64,000 bases of DNA from assembly GCF_003807585.1 (NCBI RefSeq), contig NZ_RMBX01000003.1, positions 372,001 through 436,000 on the forward strand. The letters are read 5' to 3'. The notes under the pieces were generated by a model, which was not told where the DNA came from, searched no databases, and saw only the letters and a program-made list of their open reading frames with translations. Of the stretch, positions 17,483 to 27,304 are shown in pieces. The translations under genes and the position numbers were made by a program. Position 1 is the first letter of the stretch. Every line of letters begins with the position of its first letter. The DNA is from Chitinophaga barathri (GTDB taxonomy: Bacteria; Bacteroidota; Bacteroidia; Chitinophagales; Chitinophagaceae).

Positions 17483-20400
17483 ATGCGCAACTTTGCTGCC
17501 TGCCGTTCCCTGCGAACGCGCCACCCGATCTTTATTTCCTTGCGAACTTTTATCCTGGCTATTGCCCTTAGCCTTGCTGATGGATTTGAAACCGCATCAG
17601 CCCAGCAGCTTGAAATGAAAAGCAACACCGGTAACCCGAACATGCCCAACTGGGTTAAACTGATGTACGGAGATAATCCCGATCCGGAAAAAGTAACCGA
17701 AGAATTTGAGAAGTACTATGAAACCCATCCTTTTGAAAAAAACGAGTACACCCAGTATTACAAACGCTGGATCCGCGAGATCAGGCGAAACCCTTACAGT
17801 ACGCCTCCCGGCAAAAAACTCAGCACTTATGACGTACAGCAGGCCCGGAATTATTTAGCCCGGTCCGACCAGGCGCGCAGCCTCCGCGCATTGAGCGGCG
17901 TAGCGGCATGGACAGGCATCGGCCCGGTCAACTTCGACAATGGCGCCGCCGGCACCAGCTACGCTTCAGGCGCGGCGCATGTGTACACCGTGGAACAATC
18001 GCTCAGCAATACCAATGTACTGTATGCGGGCACCGCCACGGCGGGGCTTTACAAGTCTACAGACAAAGGCATGAACTGGACGCCGCTCACGGACAATATG
18101 CTCGTGCAAAGCATCCTTTCCGTTGAAATAGACCAGGGCAATCACAACACCATGTATTTCGGCGGGAACAACAAACTTTACAAAACCACCGACGGCGGCA
18201 CCACCTTCAACCAGGCCGGGGACGCCACGTTCAACAGCGTGAACCATTCGATCAACGACATCGTTTCGCGCCCGGGGTTTGCCAGCACCCTTTTTGTAGC
18301 ATCCAGCCAGGGACTGTACCGCTCCTCCGATGCAGGCGCCACCTTCACACAGGTGATGACCGGCGCCTTCCAGGAAATAGAATTTAAACCCGGCAGCAAC
18401 ACCACCATTTACGCCATCCGGCAGACAGGCGTAAAAACGGAATTCTACAAAAGCACGGATGCCGGGACCAGCTTCACCCTCAAGACCACCGGCTGGCCCA
18501 ATCCCACGGCAGCCGGAGAAGAACAGAAACGAACTGAAATATCCGTAACACCCGCCAATGCGAACATTGTTTATGCACTGGCTACAGGCGCCGCCAACGG
18601 CGGTAGCGGCCTTTACGGTATTTACAAAAGCACTGACTCAGGGGAATCCTGGTCGTTCGCCTGCTGCGGCACCGGCCCCGGAGGCCCGCCTTCCGCTACG
18701 AACAAAAACCTCATGGCCTGGGCGGATGATGGTACAGACGACGGCGGCCAGTATTACTACGACCTCGCGCTGGATGTGAACCACAGCGATGCAAACAAAA
18801 TACAGCTGGGGGCCGTGAACCGCTGGCAAAGCACCGATGGCGGCGTCACCTGGACCTGCCCGGCCAAATGGAGCCATTCCAACAAAGTAGATTACGTACA
18901 TGCAGACATACACGACATCCGCTTTTACGGCAGCGATCTCTGGATCGCCTGCGACGGCGGCATCTTTTATTCCGCTGATGGCGGCGCCACTTTCCAGATA
19001 CGGATGAAAGGGATCATGGGAACAGACTTCTGGGGCTTTGGCGCAGGCAACTGGGAAGGCAACCGCGTAATGCTCGGCGGCACCTATCACAACGGCACCC
19101 TGCTGAAGGACAACAACACCTATACAGACGGATGGATCAGCACCGGCGGCGGAGACAACTACCTGGGCGCGGTATCTTATGCCAACGACCGCATCGTGGT
19201 ATTTGACTACGGCCGCAAACAACTGACCGGCAACCGCACGCTGGCGCCCATCAACCTTACGAACGGAAAACTTCCCAACCGCTCCTACACCATCGGCCAG
19301 AGCAGCGATATTATCTGGGATGCGCAGAACTACAACATTGTATATCTCGGCGAAGGCAACCAGTTGTGGAAGTCCATAGACGGCGGCGCAAATTACACCT
19401 CCCTTTACGACTTCACCGAAAAAGTGGGGAACATCGCCGTGGGTTATAAGAACCCCGCCATCATGTACGCCACCACGCTCGGCACCGTCAAAAAAGTATA
19501 CCGCTCAGCGGACGGCGGCGCCAGCTGGACGCTGGTGACGCCCACCGGCCTTTCCAGCACCGGCGTGGCTTTTGACGTAGCGGTAAGCTCCGCCAATCCG
19601 GACCACGTATGGCTCGCCCGAGTGAACTCCACGGTAGACGGGCAGAAAGTCTACAAAAGCACGGACGGCGGCACTACCTGGACGAACCTGAGCACCACCA
19701 TCCTGAATGGCGAACAGGTGACCAATATCGTGTACCAGCGCGGTACCAACGGCGGCGTGTACATCGGCACCAAACGCGCCGTGTATTACAGGAACAACAG
19801 CATGGCGGATTGGGTGCTGTACAACACCGGTCTGCCCGCGCTGAGTTTCTCCACACGCCTGCACATCGACTACAAAGACGCCAAAATACTCAATGCCACC
19901 AGCCGCAGCGTGTACATGAGCGACCTGTATGAAGCCACACCGCCCGAAGCCATGATAGCCGTGGATGGCACCACCAAAACAGTGGGCGACACCGCGCGTT
20001 TTTACAACAACTCCGCTCATCAGGTCACGAGCGTGTCCTATTCCTGGAGCTTCCCCGGCGGCACGCCGTCCACCAGTACGCAACGAAACCCCAAAGTAGT
20101 GTACGGCGCGCCCGGCGTCTACTCCGTATCCATGACCGTCACGGACGACCAGGGGAACAACAGCGTGACGAATACCAACTTCATCACCGTCACCGGCGGC
20201 CTGAACCTCATCAACGACGCCATTTACGAACTGAAACCCGCGCATGCGCTCACCCGCAACCTGCAGGTGTACCAGGGCGGCACTACAGACGGCACTAACG
20301 TGAACATCTATACGGACAACAACAGTTCTCACCACCGCTGGAAACTGGTGAACCTGGGCGGCGGGTATTACAAACTCCAGCCGCAGCATACCACCGGCAA

Positions 20401-21400
20401 AGCCCTGGATGTGAACGGCGGTTTTACGGCCAACGGCACCAATGTGCATATGTGGACGGACAACAGCGGCAATGCGCAGAAGTGGAAGATCGTGGACGTT
20501 GGCGGCGGATATTTTAAACTACAGGTATACAACGACCTCAGCAAAGTACTGGACGTACAGAACGCCGCGGACAGCAACAACACGAATGTGCAGATCTACA
20601 CAGACAACGCGAGCAACGCCCAGAAATGGCGCTTCGACCTTATCTCCGCCCCTTCCTGCTCCAGCGGCGGCGCGGTACCCGCGAAGAGCAGCTGGACGGT
20701 GAAATATTTTGATTCCGAAGAGCCCACCGGCGAAGGCACGAACAACGGCCGCGCCATCCATGCCATAGACGGCAACACCGCCACTTACTGGCATACCGCC
20801 TGGAGCACCGGCTCGCCCGCACACCCGCACGAGATACAGATCGATCTCGGGGCCTGTACCTCCATTGGCCGCATCGGTTACCTGCCACGGCAGGACGCGG
20901 GCACGAACGGCACCATCGCCCAGTATGAGATCTACACCAGCAGCGACGGCGTGAACTGGGGCACAGCGGCCGCCACCGGTACCTGGAGCACCAGCGGCAA
21001 AACGGAGCGCATCGTGACCTTCACGGCCCGCAATGCCCGTTATGTACGCCTCCGCAGCCTGAGCAGCATCGGAAGCGGCGCGTGGGCCAGCGCGGCTGAG
21101 ATCAATGTATACGAACCGCTGCCCATGACCGTAAAAGCAGCGCCGGAAGAAACCGTCGTGAGCAGCACCGTAGTATATCCGAACCCCGCACAGCAGTTCC
21201 TGAACATCCAGCTGCCCGGCACGGCCAAGCTGCCGCTCCGCTACTGGATCCACAACATGGACGGCAGGCTGCGCCAGTTTGGTATGATACCGAACAGCAT
21301 CCACCAGCTGAATATCGCCCCGCTCGCCAATGGCATCTACATCCTGACCATCGAAGGGATGGAGGGAAGGCAGACCATAAGGTTTGTAGTGCAGCGATAA
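17483..21400 (+). CDS. Large T9SS-secreted multidomain protein (BNR propeller, PKD, ricin lectin, F5/8C)
   Basis: A 1305-residue exported protein. The start ATG leads into a basic then hydrophobic signal region ending near SAQQ (about residue 36). Residues about 140-800 contain repeated sortilin/BNR-type propeller motifs (YKSTDGGTTW, YRSSDAGATF, YKSTDSGESW). Then come a PKD domain (about 822-905, YSWSFPGGTPS), a ricin-type beta-trefoil lectin (about 905-1055, three QKW-type repeats), a discoidin/F5-8C domain (about 1064-1209) and a T9SS type A sorting domain (about 1229-1305, PNPAQQFLNIQL ... GIYILTIE). Likely displayed or released at the surface to bind glycans; a propeller with glycoside-related function is plausible. 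Single gene with its own terminator. Confidence 0.9.
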   Translation: MRNFAACRSLRTRHPIFISLRTFILAIALSLADGFETASAQQLEMKSNTGNPNMPNWVKLMYGDNPDPEKVTEEFEKYYETHPFEKNEYTQYYKRWIREIRRNPYSTPPGKKLSTYDVQQARNYLARSDQARSLRALSGVAAWTGIGPVNFDNGAAGTSYASGAAHVYTVEQSLSNTNVLYAGTATAGLYKSTDKGMNWTPLTDNMLVQSILSVEIDQGNHNTMYFGGNNKLYKTTDGGTTFNQAGDATFNSVNHSINDIVSRPGFASTLFVASSQGLYRSSDAGATFTQVMTGAFQEIEFKPGSNTTIYAIRQTGVKTEFYKSTDAGTSFTLKTTGWPNPTAAGEEQKRTEISVTPANANIVYALATGAANGGSGLYGIYKSTDSGESWSFACCGTGPGGPPSATNKNLMAWADDGTDDGGQYYYDLALDVNHSDANKIQLGAVNRWQSTDGGVTWTCPAKWSHSNKVDYVHADIHDIRFYGSDLWIACDGGIFYSADGGATFQIRMKGIMGTDFWGFGAGNWEGNRVMLGGTYHNGTLLKDNNTYTDGWISTGGGDNYLGAVSYANDRIVVFDYGRKQLTGNRTLAPINLTNGKLPNRSYTIGQSSDIIWDAQNYNIVYLGEGNQLWKSIDGGANYTSLYDFTEKVGNIAVGYKNPAIMYATTLGTVKKVYRSADGGASWTLVTPTGLSSTGVAFDVAVSSANPDHVWLARVNSTVDGQKVYKSTDGGTTWTNLSTTILNGEQVTNIVYQRGTNGGVYIGTKRAVYYRNNSMADWVLYNTGLPALSFSTRLHIDYKDAKILNATSRSVYMSDLYEATPPEAMIAVDGTTKTVGDTARFYNNSAHQVTSVSYSWSFPGGTPSTSTQRNPKVVYGAPGVYSVSMTVTDDQGNNSVTNTNFITVTGGLNLINDAIYELKPAHALTRNLQVYQGGTTDGTNVNIYTDNNSSHHRWKLVNLGGGYYKLQPQHTTGKALDVNGGFTANGTNVHMWTDNSGNAQKWKIVDVGGGYFKLQVYNDLSKVLDVQNAADSNNTNVQIYTDNASNAQKWRFDLISAPSCSSGGAVPAKSSWTVKYFDSEEPTGEGTNNGRAIHAIDGNTATYWHTAWSTGSPAHPHEIQIDLGACTSIGRIGYLPRQDAGTNGTIAQYEIYTSSDGVNWGTAAATGTWSTSGKTERIVTFTARNARYVRLRSLSSIGSGAWASAAEINVYEPLPMTVKAAPEETVVSSTVVYPNPAQQFLNIQLPGTAKLPLRYWIHNMDGRLRQFGMIPNSIHQLNIAPLANGIYILTIEGMEGRQTIRFVVQR

Positions 21401-21464
21401 AGCGCTGAATGTATTGCGCCACGGAGATAAACGGTGCCGGTAAGGCACGATGACAATTACCCAA

Positions 21465-21507
21465 CAAGGGGCCGCTTCCAGGAAGAAGGCGGCGGCCTCT
21501 TGTTTTT
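21465..21507 (+). terminator. Terminator of the T9SS cargo gene
   Basis: AAGGGGCCGC pairs with GCGGCCTCTT (one G-T pair), followed by TGTTTTT. It lies upstream of the ATG chosen for the TonB-dependent receptor, which supports the start at 21518 rather than an upstream one at 21434. Confidence 0.8.
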
Positions 21508-21517
21508 AAACCTTGTT

Positions 21518-23713
21518 ATGATGACCCGATATATACTTCCTGTATTGTTGTTCGCCTCCGCTCCGGCGCTCGGCCAGCAGCAGAAAACAGACAGCATACA
21601 CCCGCTGGCGGAGGTGATCGTCACCGCCAATAAATTCGAGGAAAAGAGCCGGTATGTGGCGCAGAAAGTGGACGTAATATCCACGCATACGATCGGCAAT
21701 TCCCTGTCCAATAACACCGGCGGACTGCTGGAACAGACCGGCAAAGTGTTTGTACAGCGCAGCCAGATGGGCGGCGGAAGCCCCGTATTGAGAGGATTTG
21801 AAGCCAGCCGTATACTGCTGGTTGTGGATGGCGTAAGGATGAATAACGCCATTTACCGGACAGGCCACCTGCAAAACGTGATCACGATAGACGATGACAT
21901 CACGGAAAAGGTAGAGATCATTTACGGCCCCGCGAGCACCATTTACGGCTCCGATGCCCTCGGCGGGGTCATTCACTTCCAGACTAAAAAGCCGGCCTTA
22001 AATGCCCTTAAAACCACCCTTTCCACCCGTTTCAGCAGCGGCAACAATGAGATCACCGGCCATGCCGACATAAATATCGGCGGCAAACGGTTCGCATCGC
22101 TCACGTCGTTCAGCTACAGCAGTTTTGGCGACCAGCGCCAGGGCGCCCGGCGGAATAAGGACGACGGCGACTGGGGCCTGCGGAACGAATATATCACCAC
22201 GATCGGCGGCCGGGATTCCATTGTAAAAAATAACAACCCGAATGTTCAGCGTTACAGCAGTTACAAACAGTACGACCTGTTGCAGAAGTTCCTCTGGCAA
22301 CCGCGTGAAGGCAGCAGCCATACGCTGAACCTGCAATATTCCACCAGCTCGGACATTCCCCGTTACGACCGCCTGACGGACACCCGCAATGGCGCGCTCC
22401 GGTGGGCGGAATGGTATTACGGGCCGCAGGAAAGACTGATGGCCAGCTACCAGTTCAGGAGCACACGGCTGAACGGCTTTTTTGACCAGCTGCTGATCGG
22501 CGCCAGCTACCAGGCCATTGAGGAAAGCCGTATGCAACGCGCCTACCGCAACCCGGAGCTGGAATCGCGGGTGGAGAATATCAGCGTAGCGGCATTTAAC
22601 GCGGACCTCCGGAAAAGCAAGGGCAGGAACGAACTGAACATAGGTATAGACGGGCAGTTCAATTTCCTCACCTCCACCGCCTTTTTCACCCACACCGGCA
22701 CCCGGGCGGAAACAGGCGGCCTGGACACCCGTTACCCGGACGGCGACAACACCATGCATTATACCGGCGCTTACGTGCAGCACCTTTACAAGATCATCCC
22801 CGGTAAGCTGATCCTGAACGACGGTGCGCGCATCAACTACGTGACGCTGAACAGCCGGTTCGTGGACACTTCCCTCCTGCACCTGCCCTTCACCGGCGCT
22901 TCGCAGCGGAACGTTACCTACAGCGCAAACGCAGGCATCATTTACCTGCCCGACGTCAAAAGCAAACTGTCGCTGGACTTCTCCACCGGCTTCCGCGCAC
23001 CGAACATAGACGACATCGCGAAAGTATTCGAATCAGCCGGCGGCACACAGCTGGTAGTACCTAACCCCGGTCTTAAACCCGAGCAGACCTTCAACTTCGA
23101 TCTCGGGCTGAGCCGCCTTTTCGGCAACATGCTGTACGCTGAAGTGAACGGCTTTTACAGCATCTTCCGCGATGCGATCGTGATGGACAAATTCACGTTT
23201 AACGGGAAAACCGAAATGCTGTACAATGAGGAACTGACGCCCATAGTAGCCAGCCAGAACAAAGCGAAGGCCCGCATCATGGGTTTCCAGGCGGCGGTGT
23301 CCCTGCAGCCGGTACAGGCCCTGCGCGTATACAGTCATATCACGTATACCTACGGCCGCTATACCGGCGCGGACGGTAAGGAAGTGCCCATGGACCATAT
23401 TCCTCCCGTATTTGGCAAAACAGGCGTGATCTACCGCTGGAAATGGCTGGAAAGCGAGGCATACGCCCTTTATAACGGCTGGAAAAAAGAAAAGGACTAT
23501 AACCCCGGCGGAGAAGACAACCTGCAATACGCCACGCCCCAGGGCATGCCATCGTGGTGCACCCTGAACCTGGCCGCCACCTTTACGCTGAACACCCGGC
23601 TGAAAGCGCAGGCCGGGCTGGAAAATGTGCTGGATGAACATTACCGGGTTTTTGCCTCCGGCATCGGTAGCCCCGGGCGGAATCTTGTTCTGAAACTCCG
23701 CGTTTCCTTCTGA
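21518..23713 (+). CDS. TonB-dependent receptor, haem/haemoglobin-receptor type
   Basis: About 731 residues from the ATG at 21518 (MMTRY...), chosen because it begins a good signal peptide ending near ALG-QQ and lies after the preceding terminator. It has a plug domain (about 35-150, EVIVTANKFEE, GGSPVLRGFEASRILLVVDGVRMN, GPASTIYGSDALGGVI) and a 22-strand barrel ending LVLKLRVSF with terminal Phe. There is no carboxypeptidase-like N-terminal extension and no SusD partner, so it is not a SusC protein. The plug sequence resembles haemoglobin/transferrin or cobalamin-type receptors. The AraC gene starts 28 bp downstream, suggesting linked regulation. Confidence 0.9.
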   Translation: MMTRYILPVLLFASAPALGQQQKTDSIHPLAEVIVTANKFEEKSRYVAQKVDVISTHTIGNSLSNNTGGLLEQTGKVFVQRSQMGGGSPVLRGFEASRILLVVDGVRMNNAIYRTGHLQNVITIDDDITEKVEIIYGPASTIYGSDALGGVIHFQTKKPALNALKTTLSTRFSSGNNEITGHADINIGGKRFASLTSFSYSSFGDQRQGARRNKDDGDWGLRNEYITTIGGRDSIVKNNNPNVQRYSSYKQYDLLQKFLWQPREGSSHTLNLQYSTSSDIPRYDRLTDTRNGALRWAEWYYGPQERLMASYQFRSTRLNGFFDQLLIGASYQAIEESRMQRAYRNPELESRVENISVAAFNADLRKSKGRNELNIGIDGQFNFLTSTAFFTHTGTRAETGGLDTRYPDGDNTMHYTGAYVQHLYKIIPGKLILNDGARINYVTLNSRFVDTSLLHLPFTGASQRNVTYSANAGIIYLPDVKSKLSLDFSTGFRAPNIDDIAKVFESAGGTQLVVPNPGLKPEQTFNFDLGLSRLFGNMLYAEVNGFYSIFRDAIVMDKFTFNGKTEMLYNEELTPIVASQNKAKARIMGFQAAVSLQPVQALRVYSHITYTYGRYTGADGKEVPMDHIPPVFGKTGVIYRWKWLESEAYALYNGWKKEKDYNPGGEDNLQYATPQGMPSWCTLNLAATFTLNTRLKAQAGLENVLDEHYRVFASGIGSPGRNLVLKLRVSF

Positions 23714-23740
23714 GGAAGAAGATGTACTTTTATATCCTGT

Positions 23741-24547
23741 ATGGAACAACAGGAAAAATATTTGAATGGGAGAATACCCGTGCCCGCCAACTGGGAAGAG
23801 GTATTCTCCCCTTTTTATTTCGCCGCGAACACAGGCAGCACGCCCATCCGCAAAACGCTCGTGCCCTCGTTTCAGACCATCCTCGTGTTCAGCTTCGGCA
23901 GCCCCGCCATTGTGCACCTGCCGGACAGGGATGTGAGCGTATCCACCAGCATCGCCATCGGCCCGTTAAAAACAGCGCTGGAATACACCCTGCCGCCCGG
24001 CAATGAAATACTGGTGGCCAATTTCAAACTGGATTCTTTTTACCGCCTCTTCGGGCAAAGCCTCCAGGGCCGTGGTCAATACCTCAAAGACCCCGACGCG
24101 CTCGTCAAAGGGCACTGCTTTTCTTCCCTCTGGACTACGCTGAACAGTACGCCGGACAACGAAAAAAGAGTGGAGCTGATCCTCGATATGACCGCCAGTT
24201 ACCTCCGCGAAAGAGAAAACGCCTCGGAAGACATCATCCGCAACCAGGATACGCCGCTGAACCCCATAAAAGTGATCGCGGGCGAATCCGGGCAAAGCGA
24301 AAGGAACGTACAGCTCAATTACCAGAAATATCTTGGCTTCAGCGCGAAGGAAGCCCACCGCCACCGCCGCTTCCTGCGGGCCGTGGAGCTGCTGAACAAT
24401 ATGGGCACGCCGGACTGGTTCGAGATCATAGACGAATGCGGGTTCTATGACCAAAGCCACCTTATCCGCGATTTTAACCACTACCTGGGCATCTCCCCGA
24501 CGGAATACCTCCGGCTGCGGGAAGACGTATGCCTCGCAGGCGGCTGA
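23741..24547 (+). CDS. AraC family regulator with DUF6597-like N-terminus
   Basis: A 268-residue regulator. The N-terminal region (PSFQTILVFSFGSP, PLKTALEYTLPPGNEILVANFKLDSFYRLFG) matches the sensor type now called DUF6597, and the C-terminal AraC domain includes ELLNNMGTPDWFEIIDECGFYDQSHLIRDFNHYLGISPTEYLR. It lies 28 bp after the TonB-dependent receptor and 70 bp before a flavodoxin-fold reductase, both on the same strand. The ligand is unknown. Confidence 0.88.
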   Translation: MEQQEKYLNGRIPVPANWEEVFSPFYFAANTGSTPIRKTLVPSFQTILVFSFGSPAIVHLPDRDVSVSTSIAIGPLKTALEYTLPPGNEILVANFKLDSFYRLFGQSLQGRGQYLKDPDALVKGHCFSSLWTTLNSTPDNEKRVELILDMTASYLRERENASEDIIRNQDTPLNPIKVIAGESGQSERNVQLNYQKYLGFSAKEAHRHRRFLRAVELLNNMGTPDWFEIIDECGFYDQSHLIRDFNHYLGISPTEYLRLREDVCLAGG

Positions 24548-24617
24548 GCCGTTTCGTTTTCTTACAATACCGCTCCACCGTGCCGGCCTAGTTTTGTGAC
24601 AGTAAAAACTACTGATC

Positions 24618-25247
24618 ATGAAACATCTCATCATTTACGCACATCCTAACGCACAAAGCGTGAACCATCACCTGAAAGAAACCGCCGCCGCAGCCATCCG
24701 CAATGCGGGGCATGAAGTGGAGGTAAGAGACCTGTATGCCCTCGGCTTCGATCCTGTATTGTCGCTGGAGGATATGCAGGGGCAGATGACAGGGCAGCAC
24801 AAAAAAAGTATCGCCGAAGAACAGGCGTATCTCAATTGGGCGGACGCCGTTACGTTTATTTATCCTATCTGGTGGACCGGTATGCCGGCTATCATGAAAG
24901 GTTATATAGACCGGGTGATGACGTACGGCTTTGCCTACCGCTACGACAAAGGCGTACAGAAAGGGCTGCTGAAAGGTAAAACGGCGTATATCTTCAACAC
25001 CCATGGCAAAAGTCATGAAGAATACCAGTCCATCGGTATGGATAAGGCGCTGAAGCTTACTTCAGACACGGGTATTTACACCTATTGCGGGTTTGAGGTA
25101 AAACAGCACCTGTTCTTCGACCGCGCGGACAAAACCAATGCGGAGATCATCGCAGGCTGGGCAAAAGAAGTAGCCGGCGCATATGCGGAAACGCCCTCGC
25201 TTCAAGGAACGGCACATTTGGAAACAGCGGCCTGCGCCATCGTTTAG
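24618..25247 (+). CDS. NAD(P)H dehydrogenase (quinone)-like flavodoxin-fold protein
   Basis: A 209-residue protein of the Flavodoxin_2 (NQO/KefF/MdaB) family. FMN/FAD-binding elements visible are the first strand-loop (IIYAHPNAQSVNHHL, residues 4-18), YPIWWTGMPAIMKGYIDRVM (about 82-101) and FNTHGKS. Such cytosolic enzymes reduce quinones or nitro- and azo-compounds with NAD(P)H, often as a defence against electrophiles. It follows the AraC gene, its likely regulator. Its TAG stop overlaps the TAA stop of the convergent gene (shared TTAG at 25244-25247). Confidence 0.88.
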   Translation: MKHLIIYAHPNAQSVNHHLKETAAAAIRNAGHEVEVRDLYALGFDPVLSLEDMQGQMTGQHKKSIAEEQAYLNWADAVTFIYPIWWTGMPAIMKGYIDRVMTYGFAYRYDKGVQKGLLKGKTAYIFNTHGKSHEEYQSIGMDKALKLTSDTGIYTYCGFEVKQHLFFDRADKTNAEIIAGWAKEVAGAYAETPSLQGTAHLETAACAIV

Positions 25248-26179
25248 CCCATTGCTTTGCGGAGCATCTCCACGCTTTTCTGCACACCGCTTTCCGCGGC
25301 TTCTTTGCCTTCAAACTCAATGGCGATATAACCGCGGTAATCTGCTTTGCGAAGTATCTGGATGATGCGGGGATAATCGAGGTCGAGGGTATACCACTCA
25401 CCGCCGCCGTAATACGTCTTGGCCTGCACAAAATTAGCGTAGGGCGCTACCTGCTCCAGCTTGTCATAAGGGTTCTCAAGGAAGTTGCCCGTGTCCATCA
25501 GCACACCCAGCCAGGGACTGTCTATCGCCTTGCGGATGCGCAGCAGGCCTTCCGGTGTGCTGGTGAGGCCCCAGTGATTCTCCAGCGCCAGCAATACGCC
25601 GCATTCCGCCGCTTTGGGCAGGCACTTTTCGATACTGTCTATACACCATTTAAAAGCATCGTCCTCCGTATACCCGGGGATAGGGCTTTCCACGCCACGG
25701 GCTTTCATCAGGTCATCGAACGACTTGATAGTGCCCCAGCGGCCGGAGTTGAGCCTGATGGCGGGGATGCCCATTTTGTAGGCCAGTTCTATGCAGCGGA
25801 TGGTATGATCGATATCCTTTTGGCGTTCGGCAGCGTCCGGGGACACGAAGTCCTGGTGGATGGAAAGGCTGATAAGGTCCACACCGTTGAGGAAGGCATG
25901 CCGTTTCAGCTTTTGCAGGTAGGCGTTGTCTTCGTTGTCCATCTGCCGGTGCAGTACGTCCACTCCTTCCACGCCCAGCCTCGCGGCTTCGTCTATCACT
26001 TTTTCGATGGGCACTTTGGGCGTTCTGAAATGCCAGTACGAATAGCTGGAAATAGCCAGTTTAAACGGGTTTGTTTTGGCGGGAGCGGCCGCGGTGGCCT
26101 GTACCGCGGCAGAAGGCAGGCCCAGCAGGGCTGCGCCGCCCAGGCTGTTTTTCATAAAGGAGCGTCGGGTTAAGCTCAT
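25244..26179 (-). CDS. Tat-exported sugar phosphate isomerase/epimerase-like protein
   Basis: A 311-residue TIM-barrel protein (COG1082). The start at 26179 gives a clean twin-arginine signal, SLTRRSFMKNSLGGAALLGLP, so the folded protein is probably exported; an ATG at 26212 would add eleven residues ahead of it. Metal-site segments are visible: VLLALENHWGLTS, VLMDTGNF, FVQAKTYYGGGEW and IAIEFEG. It is convergent with the flavoprotein gene with overlapping stops, and a terminator of the next minus-strand gene lies just upstream. Substrate unknown; glycoside- or inositol-derived sugars are typical for exported Bacteroidota members. Confidence 0.87.
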   Translation of the reverse strand: MSLTRRSFMKNSLGGAALLGLPSAAVQATAAAPAKTNPFKLAISSYSYWHFRTPKVPIEKVIDEAARLGVEGVDVLHRQMDNEDNAYLQKLKRHAFLNGVDLISLSIHQDFVSPDAAERQKDIDHTIRCIELAYKMGIPAIRLNSGRWGTIKSFDDLMKARGVESPIPGYTEDDAFKWCIDSIEKCLPKAAECGVLLALENHWGLTSTPEGLLRIRKAIDSPWLGVLMDTGNFLENPYDKLEQVAPYANFVQAKTYYGGGEWYTLDLDYPRIIQILRKADYRGYIAIEFEGKEAAESGVQKSVEMLRKAMG

Positions 26180-26235
26180 AGGAATTTGATTTTGGTGGTA
26201 AGGAAAATACATCTTTTACATCAAAGATGGTAGCA

Positions 26236-26265
26236 TAAAAAAAGGCGGTATGGGAAATACCGCCT
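26236..26265 (-). terminator. Terminator of the imine-reductase-like gene
   Basis: On the minus strand AGGCGGTA pairs with TACCGCCT around a seven-base loop, followed by TTTTTTT. It lies between the reductase stop (26288) and the start of the Tat protein (26179). Confidence 0.85.
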
Positions 26266-26287
26266 GTACACAACTGTTTCTAATCGT

Positions 26288-27166
26288 TTAGCTGGCACGC
26301 AAAACTTTCATCACGGCGGCGATTTCTTCCGAGCCATACCCCGCAGCGTCCGCCCTTCTCAGCAGGGAAGCCGCCAATGCGGGAAATTCCGTATTGATAC
26401 CCGCCTCGATGGCTGCCTGCTCTATTCTCGCGGTGGCTTCCACGGAAATGCGCAGCGGGCTCTCCCCGATCGTATAGTCGTTCGTATGGATCTTGTTGCC
26501 TTCATATTTCAGGAACTCGCCGAAGGTAGGTGTGATGCCCGCCACGATATCCCCGAATTCATTCACCGGCAGGCCTTCCGCCTCCATCACTCTCGCTCCG
26601 TGGAAAAACCCGATGGACGAACCGTAGATGTAGGATAAAGTAGCAAGGTCCACCGTAGGCGCGGCCGCTATATTTTCACCGAGATTGCTGATGCCTCCGC
26701 CAAACACTTCCAGGAGGCTGTATACGGATTGCAGCACCTGTTTGTTCCCCGACACAAGGATCGGGGTATCGGGCCTGCCCATCTGGCTGGGAGCGGCCTG
26801 TATGGCCCCGTTGACATAGCCTGCGCCATTTACGGTAGCCCATTCGAGTGAGCTGCGGGCTTCTGCGGGGCTGATGGTGGTAAGTTGCAGCAGCGTGCGG
26901 CCTTCCAGCACGGCTTCTACTTCGGGTGTATGGAGAATGGCCACAGTGGCTTTGTAGTCATATACGCAAATGACGGTCACGGGGCTGGCGGCAATGGCGG
27001 CGGCGGCGCTTTCGGCCAGTACCACGCCCGCTTCCACGAGTTCTTTCGCTTTGTCCGCGCTGCGGTTCCATACGGTTACGGTATAACCCGCCTGGAGCAA
27101 TAATTTGGCCAGGGTCACACCCATTGCGCCTAAACCGATAACGGTGATTTTTCCTTTCGTTGTCAT
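26288..27166 (-). CDS. NAD(P)-dependent oxidoreductase, imine reductase/reductive aminase-like
   Basis: About 292 residues from the ATG at 27166; an upstream frame extends to 27436 but runs over the divergent promoter region and the HxlR gene. The N-terminal Rossmann motif is VIGLGAMGVTLAKLLLQAGYTVTVWNRS. The region GYVNGAIQAAPSQMGRPDTPILVSG and the C-terminal helical domain (NLGENIAAAPTVDLATLSYIYGSSIGFFHGARVMEAEG) match imine reductases and the RedAm-like C-terminal domain better than classical 3-hydroxyisobutyrate dehydrogenases. It is divergent from an HxlR regulator 138 bp away, its probable controller. Confidence 0.85.
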   Translation of the reverse strand: MTTKGKITVIGLGAMGVTLAKLLLQAGYTVTVWNRSADKAKELVEAGVVLAESAAAAIAASPVTVICVYDYKATVAILHTPEVEAVLEGRTLLQLTTISPAEARSSLEWATVNGAGYVNGAIQAAPSQMGRPDTPILVSGNKQVLQSVYSLLEVFGGGISNLGENIAAAPTVDLATLSYIYGSSIGFFHGARVMEAEGLPVNEFGDIVAGITPTFGEFLKYEGNKIHTNDYTIGESPLRISVEATARIEQAAIEAGINTEFPALAASLLRRADAAGYGSEEIAAVMKVLRAS

Positions 27167-27304
27167 GATCTTTGTTGTTTTTGTTGACACAAACTTCCAA
27201 CGAAAGGAGCAGGAAAAAAATAAGGGAAGAATTATTCCCACAGGGAAAATTTCTTCCCCGTCATATATTATTTCGGTAACATTGTGTGATAAAAACCATG
27301 CAAA

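Noticed and set aside
19505..20449. Long open frame of 314 codons on the minus strand
   Set aside because: It lies inside the T9SS cargo gene and is a shadow of its GC-rich codon pattern, with no recognisable domain.
21998..22882. Open frame of 294 codons on the minus strand
   Set aside because: Antisense shadow of the TonB-dependent receptor gene.
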